A stretch of 64,000 nt of DNA, taken from assembly GCF_024679245.1 (NCBI RefSeq), contig NC_090187.1, forward strand, positions 25,086,495 through 25,150,494. Reading direction: 5' to 3'. How positions within the stretch are numbered: the stretch's first letter is position 1; each line of letters opens with the position of its first letter. A program made the position numbers and the translations under genes. The stretch is from Pseudorasbora parva. Taxonomy: Eukaryota > Chordata > Actinopteri > Cypriniformes > Gobionidae. Positions 26,671 through 39,300 of the stretch are shown one piece after another. Below the pieces are notes generated by a model. It did no database searches and had not been told where the DNA came from. It saw nothing but the letters and a program-made list of their open reading frames with translations.

Positions 26671-27059
26671 AGACTCTCTTGTGAGTTTTGTGTGCTTCTT
26701 TCTAGTGTGTATTTCTCACTATATTCCCCTTTGTCTTGCTCATTTATAATGAAAGTTGCTTAAATAATAATAAATAAAAACAGTGAGGGAGTAGGTGACA
26801 CCCAACTAGCCAGCCAGATCATCCGAAACATGGAGATTAATGGGGTGACAGATACCTTAGCCTGATCTCTCGCACCAGTGTATAACCTTCTCTTGCGGAG
26901 AATACCCCTGACAAGACTATCTCTCTTTGACGGGAACATAAAAGGCAACGTGGGGGAGAGGACGCTGGCGTTTACTGCTTCTCCACCCACAAATCATGTT
27001 ACTGTACTATTAGATTTAGATTTTATTTTATTATGTTTGTGACTAGTCTAACAGTCAGA

Positions 27060-27784
27060 GCTACAATTGGGACTGTTGCTGATTGCTGGCAGCCACTGAT
27101 AGGACGTTGTTCGTTGTTTCGTTGTTTCGCTGTTTTCCACCACTTCTCTGATGTTCATGTTTGAATTGCTGCGGTTGGTTCTGGTTTGGAGGACATTTCA
27201 TGTTGCTCGCTGCGGCTGCTCTCTCTTCTGGGTGTCGGCTACTTACTGGTGGTCTCCCTCGGGCTTGAGCTGCATGGTGGCTGAAGTTTGCACCGGGCTA
27301 GCGTCATCAGCGTCCGGCATGATGTTGGGATGTTCCGCTTCTCAGCTGCGCCGATGTTCCGTCTTGCGGCCGTGGAGCGGCTTGGACTTCTGCGTCGACC
27401 CCGGTGTGTCCACAGAAGTGCCCGGAAAATTGTATTTGCCTCCTGCATGGTGCTGCGGCGATCCCTATCATCTGAATCATCATGAAGACCCATCATCTGG
27501 TTTTCAGCTGTCATGCCTCGACGACGTCATCAGGACACTGCCACTGGGAGAAATGTAAAACATGGAGTGGACCACAGTGTACTGCAGAGCTTACAGAGAC
27601 TTCCACCGTCAGCTCTGTTTTCTGTTCACCATCAGCTCTGTTTCTGTTCAGTTTTCTGTGTTGGTTGATTGTTTGTAGTATTTTATATTTTTATTTGTTA
27701 TTTTTTCCCTTTGTTGCACTTTGAGATTCTTCGGAATGAAAAGTGCATTATAAATAAAATATATTATTATTATTATTATTATTA
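27060..27784 (+). repeat. Probable retroposon 3' end with (ATT)n tail
   Basis: A GC-rich stretch ends in GTGCATTATAAATAAAATAT followed by an ATT microsatellite tail (to about 27784), the usual finish of non-LTR retroposons. A 135-codon frame at 27151-27558 has no domain I recognise and looks like a by-product of the GC content. The left boundary is uncertain. Confidence 0.5.
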
Positions 27785-28079
27785 CCCAGAATGATAGCTG
27801 CTTATGCAAACACACAGTGCATGTAATGATTACGAATACTAAGCAAAAAGGTGGACAAAGATTCTTTCGTTTTTGTAAAGTTAGTTTAACCCTTTGAAAG
27901 TACGGTCACACCTGTGTGATCAGTCTTGGCTGGTCTATGTAGCCATCACATCAGATTAGAATTCGGTGCATCACGTGAGCAACTGCTAAGTCCAAACGTG
28001 CTTTAGCGCGTTATAACACAAATAAAATAAAATATATACAGAAATCGCTGTTTCATGTCCAAAAAGACATGATTGTTTT

Positions 28080-28247
28080 GTTTATCAATCACACTGTGGC
28101 GCAGGAGAGCAAGCGAGCGCGCGCACTGTGCTGAGGCACGCGCTGGAGTCAACTGAGGCGGCGGCGCGCACGTGACGTCACGCAGTCGGCTTTTCTCTCT
28201 CTCTCTCTCCGCTCCTCCTCGCGCAGCTGCTGCACCGGTCTGCAGAC
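28080..28247 (+). promoter_or_regulatory. dnaja2: dnaja2 CpG-rich promoter and 5' UTR with overlapping E-box/CRE
   Basis: GC- and CpG-rich DNA lies immediately upstream of the start codon. CACGTGACGTCA at 28169-28180 overlaps a palindromic E-box (CACGTG, 28169-28174) with a full CRE (TGACGTCA, 28173-28180). A short CT run at about 28195-28210 and a GCTCCTCCTCGCGCAGC segment lie between this site and the ATG. No TATA box is visible at a suitable distance. This is typical of a housekeeping or stress-responsive chaperone promoter. Occupancy by CREB/ATF or bHLH factors is inference only. Confidence 0.6.
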
Positions 28248-31200
28248 ATGGCGAACGTCGCAGACACTAAACTCTACGACATCCTCGGAGTATCTCCGTC
28301 AACCAGCGAAAACGAGCTTAAAAAGGTTAGAGACAGTCGTTTCCGTCCCGCGCGTCGTATCAAAACAAAACCAAAGATGCGCGTGATGTGGGATGCTGCA
28401 TGTTGGGGGAGCAGCCACTGGTGTGTTTTGCAGGTCGCATGCTGCTAAGATCCTCCACTGTGGCCTTTATTTTGATCTGGAAATAATTTGGGGAAGGATG
28501 TGAAGGATACACGTTCGAATGTGTAGTTTGTTTACTATTTGCATCGCTGTAAGTGTGTGAGCATCGGCCAGGTGCTGCAGACAGCCGAAGGTGCTTCTTG
28601 CAGTTCAGGAGCTAGTGGAAGGAGATGCTTAGCTTACAAGCTGCCGCGCTGAACCTGCGCTGGTATTTGAATATGCAACGATTTGAGATGGTTAATGCAA
28701 CGTACGTGAATGTCTTGTTTTTGGGTATTTTTAAAATACGAATCTTCATGTTTAGGTCTTTGTTAGAAGGTGAACGGGCCTTGATGTCCAAGTTGCCTGG
28801 GTGTTATGTTTGCGTTTTGTTGTTGTTAGATTGGGTCCACACAAAGGATTTCAGAAAGCACAGCAAGACCAAAAATAATGCGAGATGTGTGGATTCATGA
28901 CACAGTAGATACATGAAATAACCAGTAATGCGAATTCAAAGTCACTTGTGCCAGGAAAATGTCTGGCTCTGAAATCAGCATAGTTTGATCTGTCAGATTT
29001 TGAGGAAATTTTCTCCACCTTTCTTTTTTTTTTTCAATGAAAAATGGTATTGGTTTAATATTCATAGATAAGGCACTGTAGTTGTTGAAATTGTAAAGGA
29101 TGTTGAGGAAAATATAAAACGTGTGACTTGACATAGGCCTAGTAGTAACACTGTTCAGAAAATTGTTTAAAATAATTGAAACCATTTACATGCGACTACA
29201 TATCTTTTATGAATATTTTTGAGTTTTTTAAAATTATTTATTTGTCAATCTGCAGGACTATTTAAATAATGCAAAAATGTGTAGAAAATAATAAAAATCG
29301 TAATATTAACCACAATTACATTAAAATAGATTTTCATACACTACATTAAATTGCAGTACTAAACATTTTATTTGTACACTTTTTGAAAATGTAAGTGGGA
29401 ATTAAATGCTGCATTCACGTGCTCTCGGAATTATTGTAAATACGAGTTTCCTAGGTAAAAAATGCACATGAACGCCCTCTCATTTCAAAATTTGAATGGG
29501 ATGAGCTCCTAATCACAACGTCAGAAGTAGGAATTAATACAATTTCCGATAGCACGTGAATGCGGCATTAAATCTTGGGAGTCGTGATTCCCATTTTTTT
29601 TTTTTTGGGTGCTGGTCCCTCTTGTAATGTAAATCTTTGAGAAATTAATATTTATCGGTCTGAACTTTAAAGTTTCAAACTTAACTCTGATTAGGGGAAT
29701 TTGTAATAGTACTAATAAGTACATCAACACTAATTTTGTGATTTCTATTTTCAGGCATACCGGAAACTAGCAAAAGAGTACCACCCTGATAAAAATCCCA
29801 ATGCAGGTGACAAGGTGAGTTCTCATTTTATGGAAATGTAAGTTCTGAAAGCCATTAATGAAATAATAATTAATTGGACTTTTTAGCTAATTTACTATTT
29901 TTGTGTCAGTTCAAGGAGATCAGTTTTGCATATGAGGTTCTTACTAACCCGGAGAAGAAGGACTTGTACGACCGGTATGGGGAACAGGGCTTGCGTGAGG
30001 GTGGTGGTGGCGGAGCCGGAATGGAGGACATTTTCTCCCACATCTTTGGTGGAGGTCTGTTTGGCTTTATGGGCGGCCAGAGCAGCAGGAGCCGAAACGG
30101 TGGCCGACGGAGAGGAGAGGACATGATACATCCACTGAAGTGAGTGAATATGAAAACAAAACAGAAGTCGAAAAATATAGTTAAAGATGGCAAATTATTC
30201 TATGCATGACCTATTTTTAAGTCCACATGCATGAAATAATTTTTTTGTACCCAATACATGTTCCAAGCCTTATTGTGGTTTTTTTATTTGTGCACATTAT
30301 TCCAAAGAAAAGTTGTTTAGTGGTGTGTTATAATTTAAAATGCATGAAAGAAAATTTCTTTAAACAGGATTTTGAAACTGTCTTTTTTTAAATACCTAAT
30401 AGAGTGTCTTTGGAAGATCTGTACAATGGAAAAACAACCAAACTACAGCTAAGCAAGAATGTACTCTGCAGTGCCTGCAGTGGGTGAGTGATTCGGAACA
30501 TCTTTAAGGATTGTTTAAATGATTGGGGTCTGCTGGAATAGGTTTTCATGCTTAAATGTTAAAAACACATTGTAAAGGGTATGCATGTGATGTCGACCGG
30601 AGTGACATCCTGGTTACGCCCGCTGAGTGGCAAAAAGACTGAGTGGCAGCATTGGTTTTTAGTACGGCTGTGCGATATTGAAGAAAAATGCGATATGCAA
30701 TATCTTGTTAAATAATTCGATATGCAATACGATATTGCAATTCATGTGTAAAATCTATTTACATTATTATTAATTAAAAATTATTTAAAAATGAGAATGA
30801 AACCATTTGTGTTTCACATTCTTCCTGGGAAAAGAAAGCATCTCTACAACTTCTAAAAGTGACCAGCAGTGTTTTAGCAAACATTTATGTCACAAATCGT
30901 TCACGTTTCGATGTGTGTATATTGTGTGTGTGTTTCAGACAGTGCGAGACTCCCAAGTTATTGTTTTGGACAAATGATTGCGTTTAACAACTATTTTTAA
31001 CGTCAAACAAGTCCCTTAAGTAACAGTCATGTGCTCAGTCTATGAGTCGTGTTCTCTGCCCATGCGTTGACCTAAAACGTACACTTTACACAATGTTGAA
31101 GTAGCCTATTAAAATCTTTCAGATATTGTGGCGATATGCATATTGCGATATGTACATTTGCGATATTTTGCACATCCCTAGTTTTTAGTGTGAATGCCAC

Positions 31201-34200
31201 GAAAAACACAAAATATATCTAAAATGGGAAAGAGATATGAGATTGACTGAAGAAATCTGAGGTATATTTTTACAGACTGTTGAATGCTACAGAAAAGAGA
31301 AGAAAATGGATCTGCATTTCACAGAAACAACTTGAATACATAGTTATTATTTTGTCAATATGTTGAATTTAGGGCAAAATCATACCCTATATATTATATT
31401 GTTAAATATTGCATTGGCAATTCATTAATTCAACATATACCATCTTATATTCTGCATAATTTGATGTTGTTGTTTTTTTTTAAAAATAAACACTGACAAA
31501 AACTAGGGCTGGACGACATAAACTATAATATAACATTGATATAAGTGATCACCTGGATTTATATCTTCCTATATTATATTTATATAAAGCGTCCACAGGC
31601 AAATTTGCTTTATGTATTTCCCCAGCATTGAAATCAGGCTCATATAAATGTCAGGAAACAAGATGCCTGACTGCATGTCAATATCCATGGATCACTGGAT
31701 CTTTGGTAAGTTGTAAGGAACACTATCGAGTCCAACCATTGCTGATAATCATTTGTTTTACTCGCATTTTCACAGTTTCCCCTATTAAATCCTGTCATGC
31801 AGCAGGCTCTTTTGCCACTCAGTCTGTCTGAGTAAGCGTGTTTCCAGTGGGGAAGTGACGTCAATGCATACCCTCTTTTTCACATCTTTTATTATTGCAG
31901 CTGCAACTCTCTTCTGAGTCGGTCAATAACGCTTTGGGTGCGTTTACCAAAAGCATCGCTAGCCAACTATGGTCGCAAGTTCTGTCATTATCAGTGTAGT
32001 TCAACGAGCTGGTGCTTCCCAAAACCATAATTCCAACTAACATTCGCAAACAGCTTCACAAAGTTCTATGGATGGAACGACAGCTGTCAACCTGTGGTTA
32101 GAAGCATAGTTTCTTGTTTGTATGAAATGTGGATGGGGATGCAACGATATAAAATTTTTGACCGGTACCAATAATTCTTTATATATAATAACCTATCATT
32201 TTGGAGAGTCAAACAAAAATCTCACTATTAAAGGGGCCAACCATCATAAATTGCGCATCCCAGCATATACTCTTCTCTTGAGCAAAATAAGCGAGCTGGC
32301 ATTCAGTACAAACAATCTTTTATTTACAATATATACAAACGTTATTTACATCTTTTAATTTGTCAAGACATTAACAGAACCATTTTTGAAGCGTGCATAT
32401 GTGTTCTTCTACGCAAGAACGAGTCGATTGTTCTGGAAGTAAAGCAAAAAAACGAAGAAAAATTAGGTCCTCAGATGTCACGTCGCTAATTTATAGCAAA
32501 AAAAAAAATCCAGTATTAGATTCATTAAAAGAAGTTATTACACCACTACCTGTATGACATCCTTAACCAACGTGGTTGAACGACAATACGATTTTGGGAA
32601 AAAGTCGTGACTAGCTAGTTGATTTCTACAATGATGTAGTGCACTATGGTAGTTAAGCAGTGAGCTGTGTTGTTGTACAGGAAACGCTTAATAGTTTAAT
32701 AGTACAGTTTCTGTAGATTTTAATCAATATACCCCCTCCCCCCACTCTTCTTCTTTCTCAGTCAAGGGGGTAAAACGGGGGCCGTGCAGAAGTGTGCCAC
32801 GTGTAGGGGCCGTGGTATGCGGATCATGATCAGACAGTTGGCTCCTGGCATGGTACAGCAGATGCAGTCTGTGTGCACTGACTGCAATGGAGAGGGTTAG
32901 AATTCAGCACTACTTTTCATTGTTTTCATGCGGTTTTTATGCAGTGAACATGTGTGATGGTTTAAATTTAACATTTTGATGCTTGGCTGTGTTTGTAGGG
33001 GAGGTGATCAATGAAAAAGACCGTTGTAAAGAGTGTGATGGCCGTAAGGTATGTAAAGAGGTGAAGGTCTTGGAGGTGCATGTGGATAAAGGAATGAAAC
33101 ATGGACAGAAGATCACATTCAGTGGAGAGGCGGACCAATCGCCCAACACAGATCCTGGAGACATTATCCTGGTGCTGCAGGAGAAAGATCATGAGGTAAA
33201 ACAGACACTAAGAGTAGAGTTAAAGGCCCCTATATTCTCACGGCGAAGTTCTTTTTCATACTTCAGTTAAATGTAAAACTATGCTTGAAATACGTGACCC
33301 ATGATATACAGTTAGAGAGCATCCGATGCCGCCCACACTGCTGAGAGTGGCGTTTTAATATGTAAATATGTGCTGCTCGCTTTCCTCTTAATAAAATAAA
33401 CAACAAAATTGAGAACGTAGCAAGCGTTTTTTTTAATAAAGCATAAGGAAAGCATCTGATGAGGGCAACGAGGACATTTGCACAAGCACTGCAATTCGTC
33501 ACGCTAGTAAAGTCACGAAAATCTTATTTAAATATCACTTTATACAATTTTCTACTATAAAGCAGCTCTCCAGTGGTTTCATGTTTTCACTCGCAGACGT
33601 CTGACCTCCACGGACCAAACTCTAGAAATGAACCAGTAAAGATTTCCACACAAAAGGATGCGGAGCCTCCACGCACATATACCTATTATGTAATCGCCAT
33701 GGACCAATGGTAGTACAAAGGTGTTAACCAGTTGTAGCAAACCTTTCCAGAAACCTCTCCCAAAACGATTTGGTTAATAAAAAGACTCTAACTAACAGCT
33801 GTTTTGATTATCGGTTAATGTATTTGGTTTCAGTAATTGCACTTTTTCAATGTTCTTTCTTAGATCATTTGCACACTACAGTCAATGGGCCTCATTCATG
33901 AAAGTTTTGTAAATAATAAATATACAAGCAAGAGTCATTTGGGTGATAAATGGACCTTTACGAAAACTCTCCTCTGGATTCACAAACGCTTCGTATACCA
34001 TGGATTCGGTAGTTAAATGTGTGTGTATATTAATGAATTCCAAACATTCGTTAATAAGGTGCGTCATTCACAATTAGCATAATCTCATCTATAACTATGC
34101 AAATTAAGTGTCCAAGAACGCCGTGGAATCTTCTGGACTTGCTTCTCAGGTTTGGCTCCAGTATATTGCATAAATGCTAAAGAGACTAATTGGCCATGTG

Positions 34201-35458
34201 CCTAGCAATAAATAATATTAAATTATTGTGTATCCACCAAAGCATTTTTAGCCAGCTAAAAAATGCCTGGTGCTCTTCTGAAAACGGCCAGCTAGTGGCA
34301 CTTGAATTCATAGTATGCAAAAATGATCTAAAATAGGTTACAATTTCATAAATAGTTTGAAAGAAGCAGTACAGTTTAAATAAAGTTATGAAACAGGCTG
34401 AGAATGATTAAATAGTAATATTTAATGAATTCAAATATTTAGATTATAAAAAAAGTATCTGTACCCTGATAAAAATATATGCTCATAAAAAACAACATTA
34501 CTTGGTATTAGTTTTATTTTTGGTTTAATTTACATATATGCATGTTCTCTTTAGTATATTGAAGAAAAGCAGCAAGCAGAATTTAATCACTTTCTGGCTA
34601 TTAGGATGTGCTCTTTTGCAGAATGAGAATATTTGCATTATAGAAATATAACATTAAAATGTAAGTAAATGCATTTTCCACTACTTTTAAAGAACATCCT
34701 TCTGTATGATGTCTTTGTTTACAGGAGTTCCGTCGTGATGGAAACGATCTGCACTTGTGCCACAAGATCGGCCTGGTGGAGGCGCTCTGCGGATTTCAGT
34801 TCATGCTCACGCACCTCGATGGACGACATCTCGTCATCAAATATCCCCCTGGCAAAGTCATAGAGCCTGGTGAGCATAATTTTATGTCTTGTTCACGTTT
34901 CTATAGAATATTTTCTAGGAATTGTTGTTTTGCCCCTTGTCAGGTAGTATAAGGGTCGTCCGGGGGGAAGGAATGCCTCAGTACAGAAACCCGTTTGAGA
35001 AAGGAGATCTGTTCATCAAGTTTGATGTGCAATTTCCTGAGAACGGCTGGATCAGCACAGAGAAACTAACGGTGAGTTTCCGACAGTGTTGATTTTGACT
35101 AAAACTATTAAGAATTGTTTTCATTTATTGAAGCTGAAATTTAATACAAATATTGAATCATTGATTTTAAGAGCATGAAGGAAAATTTGAAATGAAATGG
35201 TGAATAGCTCCATCTTGTCAGGTCCACTCATTGATGTACCCGGTTTCATACCTGCATCTGTTCATACAGGAGTTGGAAGATCTGTTGCCGTCACGTACAG
35301 AGGTTCCTGTGATCGCAGCGGATGCGGAGGAAGTTGATCTGCAGGATTTTGACCTCAGTCAGGGATCATCTGGCGGTCACCGCCGCGAAGCTTACATCGA
35401 CAGCTCCGACGAGGAAGGGGGTCCGCATGGTCCAGGGGTGCAGTGCGCCCACCAGTAG
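28248..35458 (+). CDS. dnaja2: DnaJ homolog subfamily A member 2 (type I Hsp40 co-chaperone), complete
   Basis: Cytosolic Hsp70 co-chaperone that delivers clients and stimulates Hsp70 ATPase. Nine exons, all in phase: 28248-28325, 29755-29814, 29910-30139, 30403-30483, 32762-32895, 32999-33195, 34725-34869, 34944-35071, 35270-35458. They give 413 codons plus a stop; I recall human DNAJA2 as 412. The J domain carries HPD at residues 36-38. A Gly/Phe-rich stretch ([22 protein letters not shown]) follows. The four zinc-binding CxxCxGxG-type repeats are CSACSGQG (from residue 145, split by an intron), [16 protein letters not shown] and CKECDGRK. The C-terminal substrate domain includes [12 protein letters not shown]. 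The last residues CAHQ form a CaaX prenylation box, as in DNAJA1/A2. ATG 28248 is in a CpG-rich context just downstream of a CRE-like promoter. Introns 4 and 6 hold transposon-rich DNA. Whether this is the fish a or b duplicate cannot be told from one copy. Confidence 0.97.
30577..31873. mobile_element. dnaja2: TIR element in dnaja2 intron 4, split by a hAT insertion
   Basis: The ends GGGTATGCATGTGATGTC and GACGTCAATGCATACCC are inverted. CTGAGTGGCAAAA recurs inverted as TTTTGCCACTCAG inside each end. A hAT element (30663-31180) interrupts the left part. No convincing target duplication was found for the outer element. Confidence 0.65.
30663..31180. mobile_element. hAT MITE with 8-bp target duplication GTTTTTAG
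   Basis: The imperfect inverted ends TACGGCTGTGCGATATT and ATTTTGCACATCCCTA are flanked by a perfect GTTTTTAG duplication (30655-30662 and 31181-31188). The interior is full of GCGATATGCAATA-type motifs and has no coding capacity. Confidence 0.88.
31880..32761. other. dnaja2 intron 4 remainder, no gene
   Basis: AT-rich intron. A hAT-like TAGGGCTGGACGACATAAAC end occurs at about 31505, inside the preceding element. Nothing else is supportable up to the pyrimidine tract before the exon at 32762. Confidence 0.6.
33196..34724. other. dnaja2 intron 6, no gene
   Basis: Two patches look repeat-like: 33225-33720, and one starting TGGGCCTCATTCATGAAAG near 33889. I could not pair their ends. No exon-like frame with splice sites was seen. 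Confidence 0.55.
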
Positions 35459-35756
35459 TCCCAAAATTCTTCGCAAGTTTTGTTTGGGGAAGTGTTTAGA
35501 TTCCCTTTTGTCGGACAGATTCAATCTCCACCCTCTACATTCATCATATAGTGAACCGAACACACACACACACACACTTGCAGTATATGTAGACATACAC
35601 TTGCATTATTTACTGCAATCTCACATGCAAACCTACAAGTAAACTCATTCATCAACCATTTTAAAAGAATAGACGAGCATAACTAGAGGCAAAGCAAAAT
35701 AATTTATTCACTACTTTCATTTCCATTGTAGACTTTCACAGTATATATGTTCTCTG

Positions 35757-35766
35757 AATAAATAAA
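35757..35766 (+). promoter_or_regulatory. dnaja2: Poly(A) signal candidate for dnaja2
   Basis: Two overlapping AATAAA hexamers (35757-35762 and 35761-35766) lie 300 bp after the dnaja2 stop codon. A GT-rich stretch about 20-40 bp downstream fits a cleavage signal. It would give a short 3' UTR that ends before the convergent neighbour's stop at 36335. Confidence 0.6.
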
Positions 35767-36086
35767 ACTCAATGTCTGTGGGGAGGCAGACTGTGTTGTT
35801 TAAGTTCTAATTAACACGCACGCACAAATTTGTTAAAAAAGACTGAGGCATTGTGCAGTTTTCTGGAGTTCAATAAAATGTTCAAACGTGTTTCATTATA
35901 TACTTGCCAGTTATCCAGACATTGTCAGTCATGTACTAATAATTCAAAGGAAGTGCTGGTTTGGATTCAATTGCAGGACAGGATAATATGCATGTGGGCG
36001 ATACACTGAAATTAATAAAACGCAAACAAAATCCAAAAGTGTTTAATGTGCTCACTGTCTATGCTAAAGGTAAGCAAGTCATGCAA

Positions 36087-36092
36087 TTTATT
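36087..36092 (-). promoter_or_regulatory. Poly(A) signal candidate for the unidentified gene
   Basis: TTTATT on the plus strand reads AATAAA on the minus strand, about 240 bp past the stop at 36335. It would leave roughly 300 bp between the two convergent 3' ends. Confidence 0.35.
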
Positions 36093-36334
36093 ATTTGCCA
36101 AAGATACACCACAGTCTTCTTAAAAGATCAACAGCCAATGTGTGCATGCATTGTAAGCACTAATATAAACTTATAGGGGGCGGCATTTATCATTGGCAAC
36201 CAGGAAAATGTTTGAACCCTGAACACAAGTTGCTATCGTTCAAACACAGTTACTTTTGTGCTCATACATCAATAAAGTTGATGAATGTTTTACTGTGTGT
36301 TCTGTATGTTTGTAGAAATGGGTTTGAGTGTGCA

Positions 36335-39300
36335 CTAGTGTCCTTCTTCGGTTTCTGTCATACGTTGAGCTGTGGGTGCAAGAAGCTCTTTAAATCCAGC
36401 TGTATTTCTAGAAAACCCAAAACAAAAAAGTTAGTACAACTTAAATTGTCTGCTAGATAAACCCTTGTGATTTTCTTTCTTTACAAGTGAAAATGAAATA
36501 GCAGATTGTTGATGTTGCTCTTTTTGAATAACTGGAGGCTGTTTTGATTGGAAGCCCATAATTCCCCCAGAGAATGTTAAAAAAAAATTATCTCGCAACT
36601 ACACGTTTATATCTCACAATTCTGAGGAAGTTGCAGTTTTTTTTTTTATTCTGTGGCAGACACAAGATTCCATATAATTATGTTTATTTTATTTTATTTC
36701 AAAAGTCATTGAAAGTAACACTTTCAAATTTTTATTTATATATCATAATTTTTCCTCGTAAATATGACTTGGTGTGTCATAATTTGGTCTTATTTCATAA
36801 TTTCAATGTCAGTTTCACCTTGTCATACATTTTATTTAGTATGTCATAATATAAAAATATTGGTAGCACTTTAGAATAATGGTCATTAGTTAATGTATTG
36901 ACTAACTAGTGTTAACGAGATTTGAATAATGTATTAGTAAATGTTGAAATTAACAAAAATTATTAAATGCGTTATTAAGTGCAGTTCATTATTAGTTCAT
37001 GTTAACTAATGTAGTTAACTAAGGAACATTATTGTAAAGTGTTACCAAATATTTTATATAATAAATTTGATTATAATGTCATAATTATGATTATATTTAG
37101 CCTTCCTGATATATACATACATACATACATACATACACACTAAATTGCCAAAAGTTTTGGTGTCACTGCCTTTGCATACACATGAACTTTAATGACATCC
37201 CATTCTTAATCCGTACGGTTTAATATGGAGTTTGCCCACCCTTTGCAGCCATCACTTCGTCAACCTTTCTGGGAAGGCTTTCTGCAAGTTTAGAAATGTT
37301 TGACCATTCTTTTAGAAGCACATTTATGAGGTCAGGCATTGTTGGACAAGAAGGCCTGGCTCTCCGCTCTAATTCTGGTTTAGGTCAGGACTCTGTGCAG
37401 GCCAGTCAAGTTCCTCCACATCAAACTCGCTCATACATGTCTTTATGGACCTTGCTTTGTGCACTGGTGCACAGTCATGTTTGAACAGGAAGGGACAATC
37501 CCTAAACTGTTCTCACAAAATTAGGAGCATGAAATTGTCCCAAAATGTCTTGGTATGCTGAAGCATTAAGAGTTATTTTCACTGGAACTAAGAAGCCAAG
37601 CCCAACTCCTGAAAAACAACAGTAAACACCATAATCCCCCTACATCAATCTTTACACTTGGCACAATGCAGTCAGGCAAGTACCGTTCTTCTGGCAACTG
37701 CCAAACCCAGACTCGTCCATTGGATTGCCAGACAGAAGCATGATTCGTGACTCCAGATAATAGGTCTCCACTGCTTTAGAGTCCAGTGGCAATGTGCTTT
37801 TACACCACTGCCTCCGACACTTTGCATTGAACTTGATGATGCAAGGCTTAGATGCAGCTGCTCGGCCATGCCCATTCCATGAAGCTCTCTATGCACTGTT
37901 CTTGAGCTAATCTGAAGACCACACAAAGTTTGGAGCTTTGTAGCCACTGACTCTGCAGAAAGTTGGCAACTTCTGCACACTGCGCACCTCAGCATGCGCT
38001 GACCAGCTCTGTGATTTTATGTGGCCTACCATCTTATGGCTGAGTTGCTGTTGTGGCCAATTGCTTACACTTTGTTATAATACCACTAACAGTTGACTGT
38101 GGAATATTTAGTAGTGAGGAACCTTATTGCACATGTGACAACCTATCACTGTAACACGCTTAAATTCACTGAGCTCCTGAGAGCGAGCCATTCTTTTATA
38201 AATGTTTGGAGAAGCGTCTGCATGCCTAAATGCTTGATTTTGTTCACCTTTGGAAATGGAAGTGATTGGAACCCTGAAATCAATGATTTGGAGGGGTGTC
38301 CCAATACTTTTGGCAATATAGTGTATCTGTGTGAGATGGAAATGGGCTTCCATAAAATTTTGGACCATAAGTCTTAGGAGATGAGGAACAAAATGCGTGA
38401 ATGATGAAATAATTGTAATTTTAAAGTGATTTAGTTATTTAAATTACATGAAATGCCTGGTGGTCACTGTCAGATTGAGCTAGCCTAACATATGTGTGCA
38501 TACATTACCTCTCTCGTCTGGTCTGGAGAATGCATGAGCGTTCTCTTCTCATCTGCTGGAGTTTCTCTCTTACTAAAGTTTTCTGTTGTTGCTCATCCTC
38601 CTAGAACATTACATCAACATTTACATAATGTCCACACAAAGTTAAGTAAAATAATGCACGTTAATTTATGTGTACCTGTTGTAGTGTGTCAGTCAGATGC
38701 CTGAGTGTGTCTTCCTGCGTCAGGCCCAACAGATCTTCATCTGCCTTTCGACTCTGGACAATGGCCAGCCGCTCTTGAACCTCAACAGATGAAAACAATT
38801 TACTAGAAATTCAATAGTCAATTATAAACTTTTAGTTTAGTTTTTTGCCTGCTTTTATAGTCAACTTGAAATCAAAAGTGACCTTGTTTACATATTTTAT
38901 CCACATTTCTGTTATTACTGTATGCATTTGTCAGTGAATATCCTATTTCACCCAAAAATGTCACATTATGAATGTAAAATGGGTTATGAACTCGAAAAAG
39001 GTTCTAAAGCATAGGATATGGCTTTTTAAACTAAATATTCACAAATAAAACTTATTGGAGCCCATTTCTGCCACATAATAATAATAACAAATATTCTTTG
39101 GTCAATCCTAATTATGACATTAAGGCCTGGTTTCAGAGACAGGACTTAGATTAATCCAGGATTAGGCCTTTGTTCAATTAGAATATTTAAGCATCTTTTA
39201 TAAACGGGCCTCAGAAAAAACATTACGGGTGTGCATCTTTAGATAAAATAATGGCATTGACATATTTTAAGATATGTAAGTGCAAGATGCTTTTAATTAA

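Noticed and set aside
27151..27558. 135-codon plus-strand frame as a possible gene
   Set aside because: Part of a GC-rich repeat ending in an ATT tail; no domain, splice site or codon pattern of a host gene.
29895..30131. Minus-strand frames opposite dnaja2 exon 3
   Set aside because: Shadow frames of the Gly-rich exon; no independent evidence.
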